A DNA stretch of 64,000 nucleotides from Nonlabens ulvanivorans (GCF_000732625.1 NZ_JPJI01000032.1:1226193-1290192); one strand, 5' to 3'. Shown: positions 1 through 10,068, counted from the first letter of the stretch. The notes: generated by a model not told the origin, from the letters alone. A program made the numbers and translations.

Positions 1-3000
1 TAATTATGATGTTTATGTTAGAACTGATTGTATGGGTGCTGCAGGATTCTCTGTTTGGTCTGGGCCAATTTCTTTCCAAACTGCTTGTGCTGTTTTTACA
101 GCACCTTACTCTGAGAACTTTGAGACGTTCACTGCTACAACAAATTTCTTAGAAGAGAATTGTTGGTCAGCTGATGCAGACGGTACTTATGATTGGAATG
201 TAGATAATAACGGGTCAACGCCAAGTACTGGTACAGGTCCTTTAATGGCCTTTAGTGGTACCAATTATTTCTATACAGAGGCTTCATCTACCGGTGCTGA
301 GGCTCGTTTAGTTTCTCCTATTATAGATTATTCAACTTTAACTACGCCTTCTATTCAATTCTATTATCACATGTTCGGTGCACAAATAGGTACTCTTCAT
401 GTTGATGTTAATGATGGTACAGGATGGATTAATGATGTAGATATGATTGTTGGTGCACAACAAACAGCGCAAGCTGATGATTGGATTCAAAGAATCGTTG
501 ATATTAGTGCTATAACTGGTTTAACAGGAACAGAGTTGTCAGTACGATTAAGAGCTGAGTCTAATGGTACTTTTGCAGGTGATATTTCAATTGACGATTT
601 TAGAGTTGATGAAATACCTACTTGTCCAGCACCTTCTGCGTTAATGGTTGATGATACGTCAATTACTATTACTGATGCAACCATAGATTGGACTGAAAAT
701 GGAACAGCTACAACATATGATGTAGAATGGGGACCAATAGGTTACACTCAAGGTATGCCACCTGCTGCGCCTCTTGGAGGAACAGCAACTGGAGTAACTA
801 AGCCTTATACTGTTACAGGTTTACAAGGAAGTACACAATATGATTTCTATGTTAGAGCTATTTGTGGGGCAACTGATACATCGGTATGGGTTGGTCCAGT
901 TAGCTTTCAAACGTTATGTGATGCTATTGCTGCGCCATACTTTGAAGACTTTGAAACATTTGCTCCAAATACTTCATTTGTAGAAGAATTGTGTTGGACA
1001 GCATCTTCAGTAGATGCTTATGATTGGAATGTTGACGGAGTAGGTAGTACGCCTTCAACTGGAACTGGTCCTGCAAATGCAAATAGTGGTGTGAATTACT
1101 TCTATACTGAAGCTAGTTCTGGTACATCAGGTACTAGTGTTGCTACTCTAGTCTCTCCATTAGTAGACCTTAGTCCTTTGACAACTCCTTCTGTAGAGTT
1201 CTTCTACCATATGTTTGGTGGTCAAATAGGGACTTTAGATCTTGAAATAAATGATGGTTCAGGTTGGGTTAATGTCATAACAATAGGTCCTGGACAAATT
1301 CAAACAGCGCAAGCTGATCCTTGGGCATCGCAAATCAGTGATTTATCTGCTTATGCAAGTTCAACAGTTCAATTTAGATTTGTTGCTACAAGTGCAGGTA
1401 CTTTTGAAGGAGATATAAGTCTAGATGATTTTAGAGTAGATGAGCTACCTGCTTGTCCTAACCCTAGTTTCTTAAGTGTGTCTAACTTGACAGATACTAC
1501 AGCTGATTTATCTTGGACAGAGAATGGTGGTTCAACCGTTTGGACAGTTGAAGTACAGCCTCAAGGTGTTGCTCAAGGAACTATGCCAGCTGCATATTTA
1601 AATGCTGCAGCTACTAATGCGGAAACTGCATCTGGTCTTATGCCAGATACACTTTATGATTTCTATGTAACTTCAGATTGTGGTGCTGGTGCATTTAGTA
1701 ATACTGTAGGGCCATTCTCATTTAAAACTGAATGTGCGCCATTAACAGCTCCTTATATTGAGGATTTTGAAACCTTTACTGCTAATCTTGACTTCGCTGA
1801 AGAAAATTGCTGGAAAGGAAGTTTCGATTCTACAAGTTTTACAGCTTGGGATTGGAATCTAGATGATGCTGGTGGTACACCTACAACTAATACAGGACCT
1901 AACTTGGCTTTTAATGGCTCATCTTACTTCTATATTGAAGGTAATGGAGGTGCTGCTGGTAATGAAGCGACATTATTATCTCCTTTAGTAGATGTGTCTA
2001 CATTAACAGCTCCATCAGTACAGTTTAACTATCACATGTTTGGTGCAGTTACTGGTGTATTACATGTTGATGTAAATGATGGTTCTGGTTTTGTTAATGA
2101 TGTGGTGTTAATATCAGGTCAGCAGCAAGCTGATGGTAATGCGCCATGGGAATTAGGTGTAATTGACTTAAGTACCTTTACAGGTTCTGTTGTACAAGTT
2201 AGATTTAGAGCTGAGCGTACAGATTCTGGTTTTACTGGGACTAGTGATATTGCTCTTGATAATGTAGTATTTGATGAATTACCTGCTTGTGCACAACCAT
2301 CGATTCTTTCATCAGCTAATGTTTCTGATGTGGACGCAGAAATTTCTTGGAATGAGAATGGTTCTGCCACCTCATGGAATGTAGAATATGGACCTTGTGG
2401 ATTTACACCTGGAACAGGTACAAGTGTTGTAGCTACTTCTAATACTGGTTTTCTAATATCTGGTTTAACTTCAGAGACTTGTTATGAGTTTTATGTTACA
2501 GCAGATTGTGGAATGGGTACATTAAGTGGAACAGCTGGTCCAGCAACATTCACAACAGAGTGTGCTGCAGTTGTAGCTCCTTATACTGAAGGGTTTGAAA
2601 CATTTACAGTCTCAACAGCTTTCACTGATGAGAATTGTTGGAGTACACCTCAAACTTCTGGTTATACATGGGATGTGAGTACTAATGGTACTACTTCAAC
2701 TAATACGGGACCAACTTCAGCGGCTACAGGATCTAATTATTTCTTCACTGAAGCATCTTCTGGATCAGCAGGTGATGAGGCAGAGCTTTTATCTCCATTA
2801 ATAGATATGTCTGCATTGACAAATCCAGCACTTTCATTTGCTTATCATATGTGGGGACCAGATTTCGATACTTTACATATTGATGTAAATGATGGTACAG
2901 GATGGACACCGGACGTATTTACTCTTGTAGGTCAACAACAAGCAAATCAAGCTGATGCATGGCAAACTGCTATTGTAGGTCTTGGAGCTTATACTGGAGC

Positions 3001-4174
3001 AACTGTTCAAATTAGATTTAGAGGTACTCGTGGAGCTTCTTTCGGAGGTGATATTTCTATAGATGATGTTGTGGTTGATGACTTTAATGGTTGTTTAACT
3101 CCAACAAATGTTGCAGCGGCTAACATCACTGCAACTTCTGTTGATATTTCTTGGTCTGCTGGTGGTTCTGAAACGGTATGGGAATATGCAGTATTGCCTA
3201 GTGGTTCTGGAGCTCCAACTGGAGCTGGTACTTCAACTATGAATACTATGGAATCTGTTTCTGGTTTAGCTTCTTCTTCAAGCTTTGAAGTTTATGTAAG
3301 AGCTGATTGTGGAATGGGTAACTTTAGTTCATGGGTTGGTCCTATTAACTTTGCAACTGATTGTGCTCCTATAGTAGCGCCTTACGGTACAGCTACTGGT
3401 GCTCCAGGAAATGACTTTACTGCATATCCAGGAGTTTGCTGGTCAGAAGGTGATGATACAGCTACAACAGTTGGTCCTAATGGTGTAGATGGTGCTTGGG
3501 CATCTGATGACTTTGCTAACGATGCGACAAGTTCTAATGGTCAGGCAGCTAAGATTAATATTTGGAATACTGCTGCAATCAATGACTGGTTAGTAACACC
3601 TGAATTTGATTTGGGAACATCTGGTAATTTTGAAGCGATTTTTGATATAGCCCATACTACATTTGCTGCAACTGGTGCAACTGCCTTTACTGGTGATCAA
3701 CAAATACAATTGTTAATTACTGATGATGCAGGTTTAACTTGGACAGCTATTCAAACTTGGGATGCTACATCACCTGCTATTTCAAACACAGGTCAATTAG
3801 AAACCGTAAGCCTTAGCAGTTATACGGGAATAGTGCAATTAGCATTCTGGGGTACTAATGGTGTTACTGGAGCCGGTACTGACTCAGAGTTCTTCGTAGA
3901 TAACTTCACTATAGATGCAACACAAAGTAATGTGTCTATCGAGGAGTTAGGATTTACTTTCTATCCAAATCCTGTTAAAGATGTATTGAATATTAATGGA
4001 TTGCAAAATATTGATAGTGCATCTGTTATGAATATGTTAGGGCAACAGGTTATGAATGTATCACCTGGTGTAACTAATGCTCAAATTGATATGACTACTC
4101 TAAGTGCTGGAGTTTATCTAGTTCAAGTAACTACTGACAGTCGTACTTCGACGATTCGAGTAGTGAAAGAGTAA
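1..4174 (+). CDS. Repeat-containing T9SS-secreted adhesin (5' truncated by window edge)
   Basis: The open frame is already running at base 2, and the residues before the first ATG (YDVYVRTDC) match later repeats, so the true start lies upstream of the window. The protein alternates fibronectin type III-like modules (pattern YDxYVRxxCG) with MAM/jelly-roll-like modules that begin APYxExFETF and contain ENCW and YHMFG. Module starts fall at bases 101, 932, 1748, 2576 and 3377, a period of 267-277 codons; the fifth is diverged. The last about 75 residues (FYPNPVKDVLNI, GVYLVQV, final RVVKE) form a typical type A sorting domain of the Bacteroidota type IX secretion system. It is therefore inferred to be exported across the outer membrane and held at or released from the surface. 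Ligand unknown; an adhesive role is inference. Confidence 0.9.
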   Translation, partial: NYDVYVRTDCMGAAGFSVWSGPISFQTACAVFTAPYSENFETFTATTNFLEENCWSADADGTYDWNVDNNGSTPSTGTGPLMAFSGTNYFYTEASSTGAEARLVSPIIDYSTLTTPSIQFYYHMFGAQIGTLHVDVNDGTGWINDVDMIVGAQQTAQADDWIQRIVDISAITGLTGTELSVRLRAESNGTFAGDISIDDFRVDEIPTCPAPSALMVDDTSITITDATIDWTENGTATTYDVEWGPIGYTQGMPPAAPLGGTATGVTKPYTVTGLQGSTQYDFYVRAICGATDTSVWVGPVSFQTLCDAIAAPYFEDFETFAPNTSFVEELCWTASSVDAYDWNVDGVGSTPSTGTGPANANSGVNYFYTEASSGTSGTSVATLVSPLVDLSPLTTPSVEFFYHMFGGQIGTLDLEINDGSGWVNVITIGPGQIQTAQADPWASQISDLSAYASSTVQFRFVATSAGTFEGDISLDDFRVDELPACPNPSFLSVSNLTDTTADLSWTENGGSTVWTVEVQPQGVAQGTMPAAYLNAAATNAETASGLMPDTLYDFYVTSDCGAGAFSNTVGPFSFKTECAPLTAPYIEDFETFTANLDFAEENCWKGSFDSTSFTAWDWNLDDAGGTPTTNTGPNLAFNGSSYFYIEGNGGAAGNEATLLSPLVDVSTLTAPSVQFNYHMFGAVTGVLHVDVNDGSGFVNDVVLISGQQQADGNAPWELGVIDLSTFTGSVVQVRFRAERTDSGFTGTSDIALDNVVFDELPACAQPSILSSANVSDVDAEISWNENGSATSWNVEYGPCGFTPGTGTSVVATSNTGFLISGLTSETCYEFYVTADCGMGTLSGTAGPATFTTECAAVVAPYTEGFETFTVSTAFTDENCWSTPQTSGYTWDVSTNGTTSTNTGPTSAATGSNYFFTEASSGSAGDEAELLSPLIDMSALTNPALSFAYHMWGPDFDTLHIDVNDGTGWTPDVFTLVGQQQANQADAWQTAIVGLGAYTGATVQIRFRGTRGASFGGDISIDDVVVDDFNGCLTPTNVAAANITATSVDISWSAGGSETVWEYAVLPSGSGAPTGAGTSTMNTMESVSGLASSSSFEVYVRADCGMGNFSSWVGPINFATDCAPIVAPYGTATGAPGNDFTAYPGVCWSEGDDTATTVGPNGVDGAWASDDFANDATSSNGQAAKINIWNTAAINDWLVTPEFDLGTSGNFEAIFDIAHTTFAATGATAFTGDQQIQLLITDDAGLTWTAIQTWDATSPAISNTGQLETVSLSSYTGIVQLAFWGTNGVTGAGTDSEFFVDNFTIDATQSNVSIEELGFTFYPNPVKDVLNINGLQNIDSASVMNMLGQQVMNVSPGVTNAQIDMTTLSAGVYLVQVTTDSRTSTIRVVKE

Positions 4175-4194
4175 TTTTTATATAACTTTTTTAG

Positions 4195-4227
4195 AAAGGC
4201 TGTTCTTAATTGAACAGCCTTTTTTTA
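4195..4227 (+). terminator. Rho-independent terminator after the adhesin gene
   Basis: Inverted repeat aggctgttc (4197-4205) and gaacagcct (4212-4220) with a six-base loop, followed by a run of T. It lies 20 bases past the adhesin stop codon and just before the glycosyltransferase start. Confidence 0.85.
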
Positions 4228-4244
4228 TTCCCTATTTTTACAAC

Positions 4245-5246
4245 GTGATAGAACTTAATTTTTCCTTTGTAATACCTGTTTATAATCGTCCTGATGAGGT
4301 TGAGAAATTGCTTTTGAGTATTTCTCAGTTAGATTATCATAAAAGTTTTGAAGTGGTCATAGTAGAAGATGGTTCTGCTATAACCTGTGAGTCTGTCTGT
4401 TCTCGCTTTCGCGAAAGCGTGAATATTTCTTATTTTTTTAAATCTAATTCTGGTCCAGGAGAATCTCGTAATTATGGAATGCAAAAAGCAAAAGGTAATT
4501 ACTTTATTATCTTAGATAGTGATTGTATTCTTCCTAAAAATTATTTATTAGCCGCTGAAAATGCGTTAATATCTGATTATGTGGATTGTTATGGTGGTCC
4601 AGATGCTGCACATGATAGCTTTACATCATTACAGAAAGCTATTAATTATAGTATGACTTCTTTTTTTACAACTGGAGGAATTAGAGGTGGTGGTGAGCAA
4701 CTTGATAAGTTTCAACCACGTAGTTTTAATATGGGCTTAAGTAAAGTAGCTTTTCAAGCTACTGATGGTTTTGGGAAAATTCATCCCGGCGAAGATCCTG
4801 ATCTGAGTATAAGGTTGTGGAAAGCAGGTTATCGCACCAGGTTAATTAAAGAGGCATATGTATATCATGAAAGACGTATATCATGGAAGTTATTTTATAA
4901 ACAGGTTCATAAATTTGGTATGGTTAGGGTTATTTTAAATAAATGGTATCCAGATACATCAAAGCTTATTTACTGGTTGCCTAGTTTATTTTTAATAGGT
5001 TTGCTTTTTTCTTTCATCTCTTTTTTATTAGGTTATATATGGTTTTTATTTTTAGCTTTATTTTACTTCCTGCTTATCTTTATAGATAGTTCTATTAAAA
5101 ACGGTGCTATAATCGGATTGTATTCTGTTTTTGCTGTAATTGTTCAATTCACCGGTTATGGTCTTGGTTTTTTAAAGTCATATTATTACTTGAATTTTTT
5201 AAAAAAAGAAGAAAAAAATCAATTTCCGCAATTGTTCTTTAAATAA
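4245..5246 (+). CDS. Glycosyltransferase family 2, membrane-anchored
   Basis: Starts with GTG 18 bases past the terminator stem-loop's T run. The N-terminus is a GT-A fold: VIPVYNRPDE at residues 9-18, the acidic pair ED at 41-42, PGESRNYG near 71-78 and the metal-binding DSD at 91-93. GEDPDLSIRLWKAGY near 180 fits the region carrying the catalytic base in family 2 enzymes. Residues about 240-320 are strongly hydrophobic and predict two or three membrane helices, so the enzyme probably works at the inner face of the cytoplasmic membrane on a lipid-linked or polysaccharide substrate. Sugar and acceptor cannot be read. The iterated palindrome is in frame here as RFRES (residues 54-58). Likely first gene of a group with the YbbR-like gene and coaE. 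Confidence 0.85.
   Translation: MIELNFSFVIPVYNRPDEVEKLLLSISQLDYHKSFEVVIVEDGSAITCESVCSRFRESVNISYFFKSNSGPGESRNYGMQKAKGNYFIILDSDCILPKNYLLAAENALISDYVDCYGGPDAAHDSFTSLQKAINYSMTSFFTTGGIRGGGEQLDKFQPRSFNMGLSKVAFQATDGFGKIHPGEDPDLSIRLWKAGYRTRLIKEAYVYHERRISWKLFYKQVHKFGMVRVILNKWYPDTSKLIYWLPSLFLIGLLFSFISFLLGYIWFLFLALFYFLLIFIDSSIKNGAIIGLYSVFAVIVQFTGYGLGFLKSYYYLNFLKKEEKNQFPQLFFK
4404..4419. repeat. Iterated palindrome cgctttcgcgaaagcg, copy 1 (coding)
   Basis: Perfect 16-base self-complementary copy inside the glycosyltransferase gene, translated in frame as RFRES. It is the first of 16 copies noted in the window. Confidence 0.9.
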
Positions 5247-5252
5247 CATCCT

Positions 5253-6179
5253 ATGAGCCTAGAGTACAGAAAATGGTTGACTTTTTCTACGTTTGTTTTA
5301 ATAGCAGGTTTATTGTGGTTTTTTTTTAAGTATAAAGAAGTTTATACACAGCATGTTGCTGTGGATGTTTTGTGGGTGAATGTACCTAGTAATGTGAAGA
5401 TTAAAGATGGTTTATCTTACCAGTTAGATGTTGAATTAACGGGTAACGGTTTTAATTTACTTAAGGCTAGTTATGTTGCTCCAATTGTAGAACTTGATTT
5501 TCAGAAATATGTCTATAAGAATGGAGATTATTTTTTTGATCCTAAATCAGTCATGGGTAGTTTAAAAACTCAACTATCCAATAATTATAAAATTGGGTAC
5601 GTCTCAGAAGAGCTTATAATTATTAAGGTCGATGAGTTTATTTCCAAAAAAGTGGGTTTGAAATCAAAAATTAAAACGGTCTATGAGGATAATTATTTAC
5701 CAGTTGTGAGCCCATACTTTATCCCAGATTCTGTGGTTATAACTGGAAATGATTTGTTGATTAAAGATTTAGATATGCTAGAAGTGAGTCATATAGATGT
5801 TGCGATTAAAGATACTTTGGTGATTAAACATATTGATCTCGTTGAACTGTATCCCGATATTAAAGTTGAGCCTTCTAATGTTGACTATGTAATTAAAAGT
5901 GCAGTAATGACTGAAGGCGCGTTTATGGTACCAGTAGACGTGATTAATAATAAGGATAATGTTGCTGTTAAAATTATACCTTCAGAAGTAGAGGTTGTTT
6001 TTAATTGTAAGTTACAGGAGTATGAAATGATTGATGTGTCTGATTTTAAAGCGATTGTTGATTATAATGACCTGAGTGAAGATTATAATCTAATAACGAC
6101 AGATGTGAAGATACTTAGTGATAAAGTTTCTTCTATAAGGTTTTCTCCTCAACAAATTCAAATATTAGTAATGCGATGA
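5253..6179 (+). CDS. YbbR-like (CdaR-type) domain protein
   Basis: A 308-residue protein with a single N-terminal membrane helix (about residues 9-25) followed by repeated beta-rich segments such as VDVLWVNVPSNVK, VVITGNDLLIKDL and VPVDVINN. This is the look of YbbR repeats, which in Firmicutes regulate the diadenylate cyclase CdaA. In Flavobacteriia a protein of this kind commonly lies directly upstream of coaE, as here. It starts 6 bases after the glycosyltransferase stop, and its own stop overlaps the coaE start by four bases (ATGA), so the three genes are probably one transcript. No cyclase gene is visible nearby, so a CdaR role is not supported. Domain placement rests on pattern, not a search. 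Confidence 0.7.
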   Translation: MSLEYRKWLTFSTFVLIAGLLWFFFKYKEVYTQHVAVDVLWVNVPSNVKIKDGLSYQLDVELTGNGFNLLKASYVAPIVELDFQKYVYKNGDYFFDPKSVMGSLKTQLSNNYKIGYVSEELIIIKVDEFISKKVGLKSKIKTVYEDNYLPVVSPYFIPDSVVITGNDLLIKDLDMLEVSHIDVAIKDTLVIKHIDLVELYPDIKVEPSNVDYVIKSAVMTEGAFMVPVDVINNKDNVAVKIIPSEVEVVFNCKLQEYEMIDVSDFKAIVDYNDLSEDYNLITTDVKILSDKVSSIRFSPQQIQILVMR

Positions 6180-6772
6180 TAGTCATAGGTCTTACAGGAG
6201 GAATAGGTAGTGGTAAAACTACCGTTGCTAAGGAATTTGAAAAGTTGAATGTGCCTATTTATATAGCCGATGAGAGGTCAAAGTATATTTTATCTAATGA
6301 TGCTGAGGTTATTGAAAAAGTTAAATCTTTACTAGGTGAAAAGGCTTATGTTGAACTTAATGGTAAACTAGAGGCTAATAGACCTTTTATTGCTAGTAAG
6401 GTGTTCAATAATAAGAGTTTGTTGGAAGGGCTTAATGAAATATTGCATCCTGCAGTACATCTGGATTTTGATAAATTTTGTGTGAAACATAATAATGCTG
6501 CTTATATCTTATATGAAGCTGCGATTCTATTTGAAACTAATGGAGATAAAAGGTGTGAAGCAACTATTTTAGTAACTGCAACACTGCAAGAACGATTGAA
6601 AAGAGTGATGGATAGAGATTTAGTGACTAAAGAAGAGGTTCTAGCTAGAATGAAAAATCAATGGTCCCAAAAAGAAAAACTAGAGTTAGCTGATTTTGTA
6701 ATAATTAATGATAATATCGATTTATTAACTAGTAAAGTGTATTTAATTCATCGTTTTATGTTAAATAGTTAA
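6176..6772 (+). CDS. coaE: Dephospho-CoA kinase
   Basis: Phosphorylates the 3'-hydroxyl of dephospho-CoA, the last step of coenzyme A synthesis in the cytosol. The P-loop GLTGGIGSGKTT is at residues 5-16, followed by the family's VPIYIADE segment and LHPAVH. At 198 residues it has the normal family length. Translation is probably coupled to the upstream YbbR-like gene through the ATGA overlap. The 62 bases to the next gene show no clear terminator, so the kinase and regulator genes may be co-transcribed. Confidence 0.93.
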   Translation: MIVIGLTGGIGSGKTTVAKEFEKLNVPIYIADERSKYILSNDAEVIEKVKSLLGEKAYVELNGKLEANRPFIASKVFNNKSLLEGLNEILHPAVHLDFDKFCVKHNNAAYILYEAAILFETNGDKRCEATILVTATLQERLKRVMDRDLVTKEEVLARMKNQWSQKEKLELADFVIINDNIDLLTSKVYLIHRFMLNS

Positions 6773-6834
6773 GGATTGTTATTTTTATTATAGATGTTAA
6801 CATTTGGTTAAACGCTTTTTAACACTTTACGATA

Positions 6835-8430
6835 GTGTTAAATTTGTGCGTGCAACAGAAATTACTTTATACATTAATCGCTCTGATGAGCCTTTCATTA
6901 GCAGGTATTATTGCGGTCCAGATTTACTGGATTGTGGATAGTATCAATGGAAGAAATGAACAATTCTCCTTTGCGGTAAGACAATCATTAGTAAATGTAG
7001 CTAAAGAAATAGAAGACCAAGAAGTTGAATATTATTACAGAGCTGTAAATCGAGCTATAGATAGTTTAGATATAGCTCCCAACTCAATGAACATGAGTTC
7101 TCTTTTGATGCGTATAAGGGATGCAAATGTTGATGAGGCAATTACATATTCTAATAGTATTCAAGGTGAGAGTTACAAGCTTAATGCTCCTATATTAGAT
7201 ATAGAAATGGATAGCGTGATGTTTACTAAGTTGTTAAATCGTCGTGTTAAAACTATTAAGCGCAATACTTCATTAGACGGTGCACCTGTTAATTCTGAAG
7301 AGTCCTATGAGAAATTAAATCAATGGGACATGTTAAGTAAAAAAATGTTCATGGAATCCATTGCAGATCAATCTGCGAGTCTTCCTATAACCCAGCGTGT
7401 AACTAATAAACAGGTTGAGGAATTACTAAGTAAAGAATTAAAAGAACGTCAGATAAATTCTAGTTTTGAATTTGCTATACATCAGGATAATTTTCCTACC
7501 AGAATTCAATCTGCTAATTTTGATGTCGATGATTATTTTACATGGGGAATTCCGGTTTTTAATTCTGATAGCGCAAATAACCAGTCCTATAAACTATTAA
7601 TCAATCTACCAGGAAGACAAAAGTTTATTTTGTCATCTGTTTTAGGTATGGCTGGTCTTTCATTAGTATTTACTCTTATTATTGTAATTGCTTACTCTAG
7701 TGCTATATCCCAGTTGTTTCAACAACGTCAGATATCACAGATTAAAACGGATTTTATAAATAATATGACGCATGAGTTTAAAACACCCATTGCGACCATT
7801 AACCTGGCATTAGACTCCTTAAAACATCCCAAGATAAGTTCAGATCCTGAAAAGGTTGCTAATTATCTTAGAATGATTAGAGAAGAAAATAAAAGAATGC
7901 ATTCACAAGTAGAGAATGTTTTGCGTATTTCTAAATTAGAAAAGAACGATTTAGATATTCAAAAAGAGAATTTAGATCTCAACGATGTCTTAGAAGATAG
8001 TATTTCACACATAGCCTTAATTCTAGAGCAAAGAGGTGGCTCTCTACACCGTCACTTTGGTGCATTGCGCACGACTGTGCTTGCAAATGAAAGTCATTTG
8101 AGTAACGTATTTGTTAATGTTTTAGAAAACGCAATTAAATATACTGATGAATCTGAAGCTCCTGTCATAGATATTTATACAGAAAATGTCAGAGATAAGA
8201 TTGTCATTAAAGTAAGAGATCAAGGAATAGGGATGAGTAAGACAGCTCAACGCAAAGTATTCCAAAAATTCTTTAGAGAACATACTGGTAATATTCACAA
8301 CGTAAAAGGACATGGTTTAGGTCTAGCATATGCTCAACGCATTGTTGATGACCATCATGGCGATATTTATGTGGAGAGTGAAAAAGGCCAAGGAAGCACA
8401 TTTATAATTAATTTACCTTTAATAACTTAA
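6835..8430 (+). CDS. Sensor histidine kinase, RprX-like
   Basis: Membrane helix at about residues 13-33, a periplasmic region of about 230 residues with no recognised sensor domain, and a second helix at about 264-289. The catalytic part has the phosphoacceptor H313 in MTHEFKTP, an N box (NVLENAIKYTD), G1 (VRDQGIGMS), a FFRE F-box region and G2 (GHGLGLAYAQ). The listed GTG start is not certain: TTG at 6844 and GTG at 6850 are in frame and give equally plausible N-termini. The response regulator follows after 4 bases. The pair resembles RprX/RprY of Bacteroides. The signal sensed is unknown. Confidence 0.88.
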   Translation: MLNLCVQQKLLYTLIALMSLSLAGIIAVQIYWIVDSINGRNEQFSFAVRQSLVNVAKEIEDQEVEYYYRAVNRAIDSLDIAPNSMNMSSLLMRIRDANVDEAITYSNSIQGESYKLNAPILDIEMDSVMFTKLLNRRVKTIKRNTSLDGAPVNSEESYEKLNQWDMLSKKMFMESIADQSASLPITQRVTNKQVEELLSKELKERQINSSFEFAIHQDNFPTRIQSANFDVDDYFTWGIPVFNSDSANNQSYKLLINLPGRQKFILSSVLGMAGLSLVFTLIIVIAYSSAISQLFQQRQISQIKTDFINNMTHEFKTPIATINLALDSLKHPKISSDPEKVANYLRMIREENKRMHSQVENVLRISKLEKNDLDIQKENLDLNDVLEDSISHIALILEQRGGSLHRHFGALRTTVLANESHLSNVFVNVLENAIKYTDESEAPVIDIYTENVRDKIVIKVRDQGIGMSKTAQRKVFQKFFREHTGNIHNVKGHGLGLAYAQRIVDDHHGDIYVESEKGQGSTFIINLPLIT

Positions 8431-8434
8431 ACTT

Positions 8435-9151
8435 ATGGAAACTGTAAACAAAAAGATTCTTCTTGTTGAAGACGATCCCAACTTTGGGACAGTATTAAAA
8501 GATTACCTGATGATGAACGACTTTGACGTGGTGCACGCAAAGAATGGAATGGAAGGGTTTGAAAAATTTAAAAAAGATAACTATGATCTTTGTATCCTAG
8601 ACGTAATGATGCCATATAAAGATGGTTTTACACTAGCCAAAGAAATAAGAGAAAAAAATGAAGAAGTGCCTATCATTTTCTTAACTGCAAAAGCAATGAA
8701 AGAAGATGTTCTTAGAGGTTATAAGGTAGGAGCAGACGACTATTTAAATAAGCCATTTGACAGTGAAGTATTGCTTATGAAAATCAAAGCAATCATTCAA
8801 CGTAAAGGAGCAGATAGTCTAGCAGATTCTAAAGAATTTGAATTTCAGATTGGTAACTTCCATTTAAATTCAAAACTTAGATTCTTAACGCTTAATGATA
8901 AAGAGCCTATTAAATTATCTCCTAAAGAGAATGAGTTATTGCGTTTACTCGCATTACATCTTAATGATCTAATGCCTCGTGAACTTGCACTTACTAAAAT
9001 ATGGAGAGATGATAATTACTTTACCTCTCGTAGTATGGATGTATATATTGCAAAACTACGTAAGTATTTAAAATCTGACGAGAACGTAGAAATCGTGAAT
9101 ATTCACGGTGAAGGATTCCGTTTACTAGTAAAAGATCAAGTAGATTTTTAA
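8435..9151 (+). CDS. OmpR-family response regulator, RprY-like
   Basis: Receiver domain with acidic pocket ED at 12-13, phosphoacceptor D56 in DVMMPYKDGFTL, T84 and K106 in NKPF. A C-terminal winged helix (residues about 130-235, with KLSPKENELLRLL and SRSMDVYIAKLRKYL) should bind DNA. DLCILDVMMP followed by KDGFTLAKEIR is very close to RprY of Bacteroides. It is the cognate partner of the kinase just upstream. Its stop overlaps the stop of the convergent miaA gene by a few bases, leaving no room for a separate terminator. Confidence 0.9.
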   Translation: METVNKKILLVEDDPNFGTVLKDYLMMNDFDVVHAKNGMEGFEKFKKDNYDLCILDVMMPYKDGFTLAKEIREKNEEVPIIFLTAKAMKEDVLRGYKVGADDYLNKPFDSEVLLMKIKAIIQRKGADSLADSKEFEFQIGNFHLNSKLRFLTLNDKEPIKLSPKENELLRLLALHLNDLMPRELALTKIWRDDNYFTSRSMDVYIAKLRKYLKSDENVEIVNIHGEGFRLLVKDQVDF

Positions 9152-10068
9152 TTATTAAAGTCCATAAGTTTTTCACTTACTCGCTGCACAATATCTGTGT
9201 GGCGAGTTTTGTAGTGAAACCACATCACGTCTTGGTCCTTACGATACCAGGTCATTTGTCTCTTTGCAAACCGGCGTGAATTTCTTTTAATTAACCGTAT
9301 TCCTTCTTCTAAATTGTAACTGTTTTCAAAAACACCCATCAATTCTTGATAACCAACAGTTTTTAAAGAGGTAAGATCTTTAAAGGGTAATAGTGATTTA
9401 GCCTCACTAACAAGACCATTGTTGATCATGATATCAACTCTAGCATTGATAAGATCATACAATTCATCTCTTGGAGCTTCTAGACCGATTTTAATGATAT
9501 TAAAATCTCGTTGCTGCTTAACACCAGATCGATATTGAGTAAATGTATTTCCCGTAGCTCTACAAATTCCTAAGGCGCGTATTAACCTTCTCGGGTTTTG
9601 TAAATCAACCTGATTATAGTATTCAGGATCTTTCATTTTTAGTTCCTCTTGTAAAGCTTCAATGCCATCTTCCTTATAAAGTGATTCGATCGCATCATTT
9701 ATTGTATCAGGAACTTCTGGTAATTGATCGAGACCGTGTGTCACCGCTTTTTCATATAATGCACTGCCGCCTACCATGATTACTGTGTCACGTGATTTGA
9801 ATAAGTTTTCTAGCAATTTAACAGCATCTCTTTCAAAATCTCCAACTGAATAGGAATCATGAATACTTAAGTTTTGAATAAAATGATGATTAGCTTTTGC
9901 GAGTTCTTCCTTAGATGGAACAGCGGTACCTATCGTCATTTCTTTAAAAAATTGCCTAGAGTCGCAGGAAATAATTTCTGTTTTATACGCTTTCGCGAAA
10001 GCAATACTTAAAGCAGTCTTTCCAACTGCGGTAGGCCCTACAATAACAATAAGATTTTTTTTAGTCAT
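9148..10068 (-). CDS. miaA: tRNA dimethylallyltransferase
   Basis: Transfers a dimethylallyl group to A37 of tRNAs that read codons beginning with U. P-loop GPTAVGKT at residues 11-18, then TEIISCDSRQFF and the conserved NPRRLIRALGI. An ATG at 10068 gives MTKKNLIVIVGPT; a longer frame reaching 10107 adds 13 residues that the family lacks, so the shorter start is chosen. It overlaps the end of the ion channel gene by 8 bases and is probably translated from the same message. An iterated palindrome is in frame as AFAKA within SIAFAKAYKTEI, at the expected family length. Confidence 0.93.
   Translation of the reverse strand: MTKKNLIVIVGPTAVGKTALSIAFAKAYKTEIISCDSRQFFKEMTIGTAVPSKEELAKANHHFIQNLSIHDSYSVGDFERDAVKLLENLFKSRDTVIMVGGSALYEKAVTHGLDQLPEVPDTINDAIESLYKEDGIEALQEELKMKDPEYYNQVDLQNPRRLIRALGICRATGNTFTQYRSGVKQQRDFNIIKIGLEAPRDELYDLINARVDIMINNGLVSEAKSLLPFKDLTSLKTVGYQELMGVFENSYNLEEGIRLIKRNSRRFAKRQMTWYRKDQDVMWFHYKTRHTDIVQRVSEKLMDFNN
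9988..10002. repeat. Iterated palindrome cgctttcgcgaaagc, copy 2 (coding)
   Basis: Perfect 14-base core plus one flanking base inside miaA, read on the minus strand as AFAKA. miaA homologues have a similar alanine-rich helix of the same length here, so no insertion is needed to explain it. Confidence 0.9.

Noticed and set aside
6839-6846. TAAATTTG as a promoter box for the histidine kinase
   Set aside because: It lies inside or at the possible start codons of the gene, and the nearest TTTG (6803-6806) is 32 bases away, too far.
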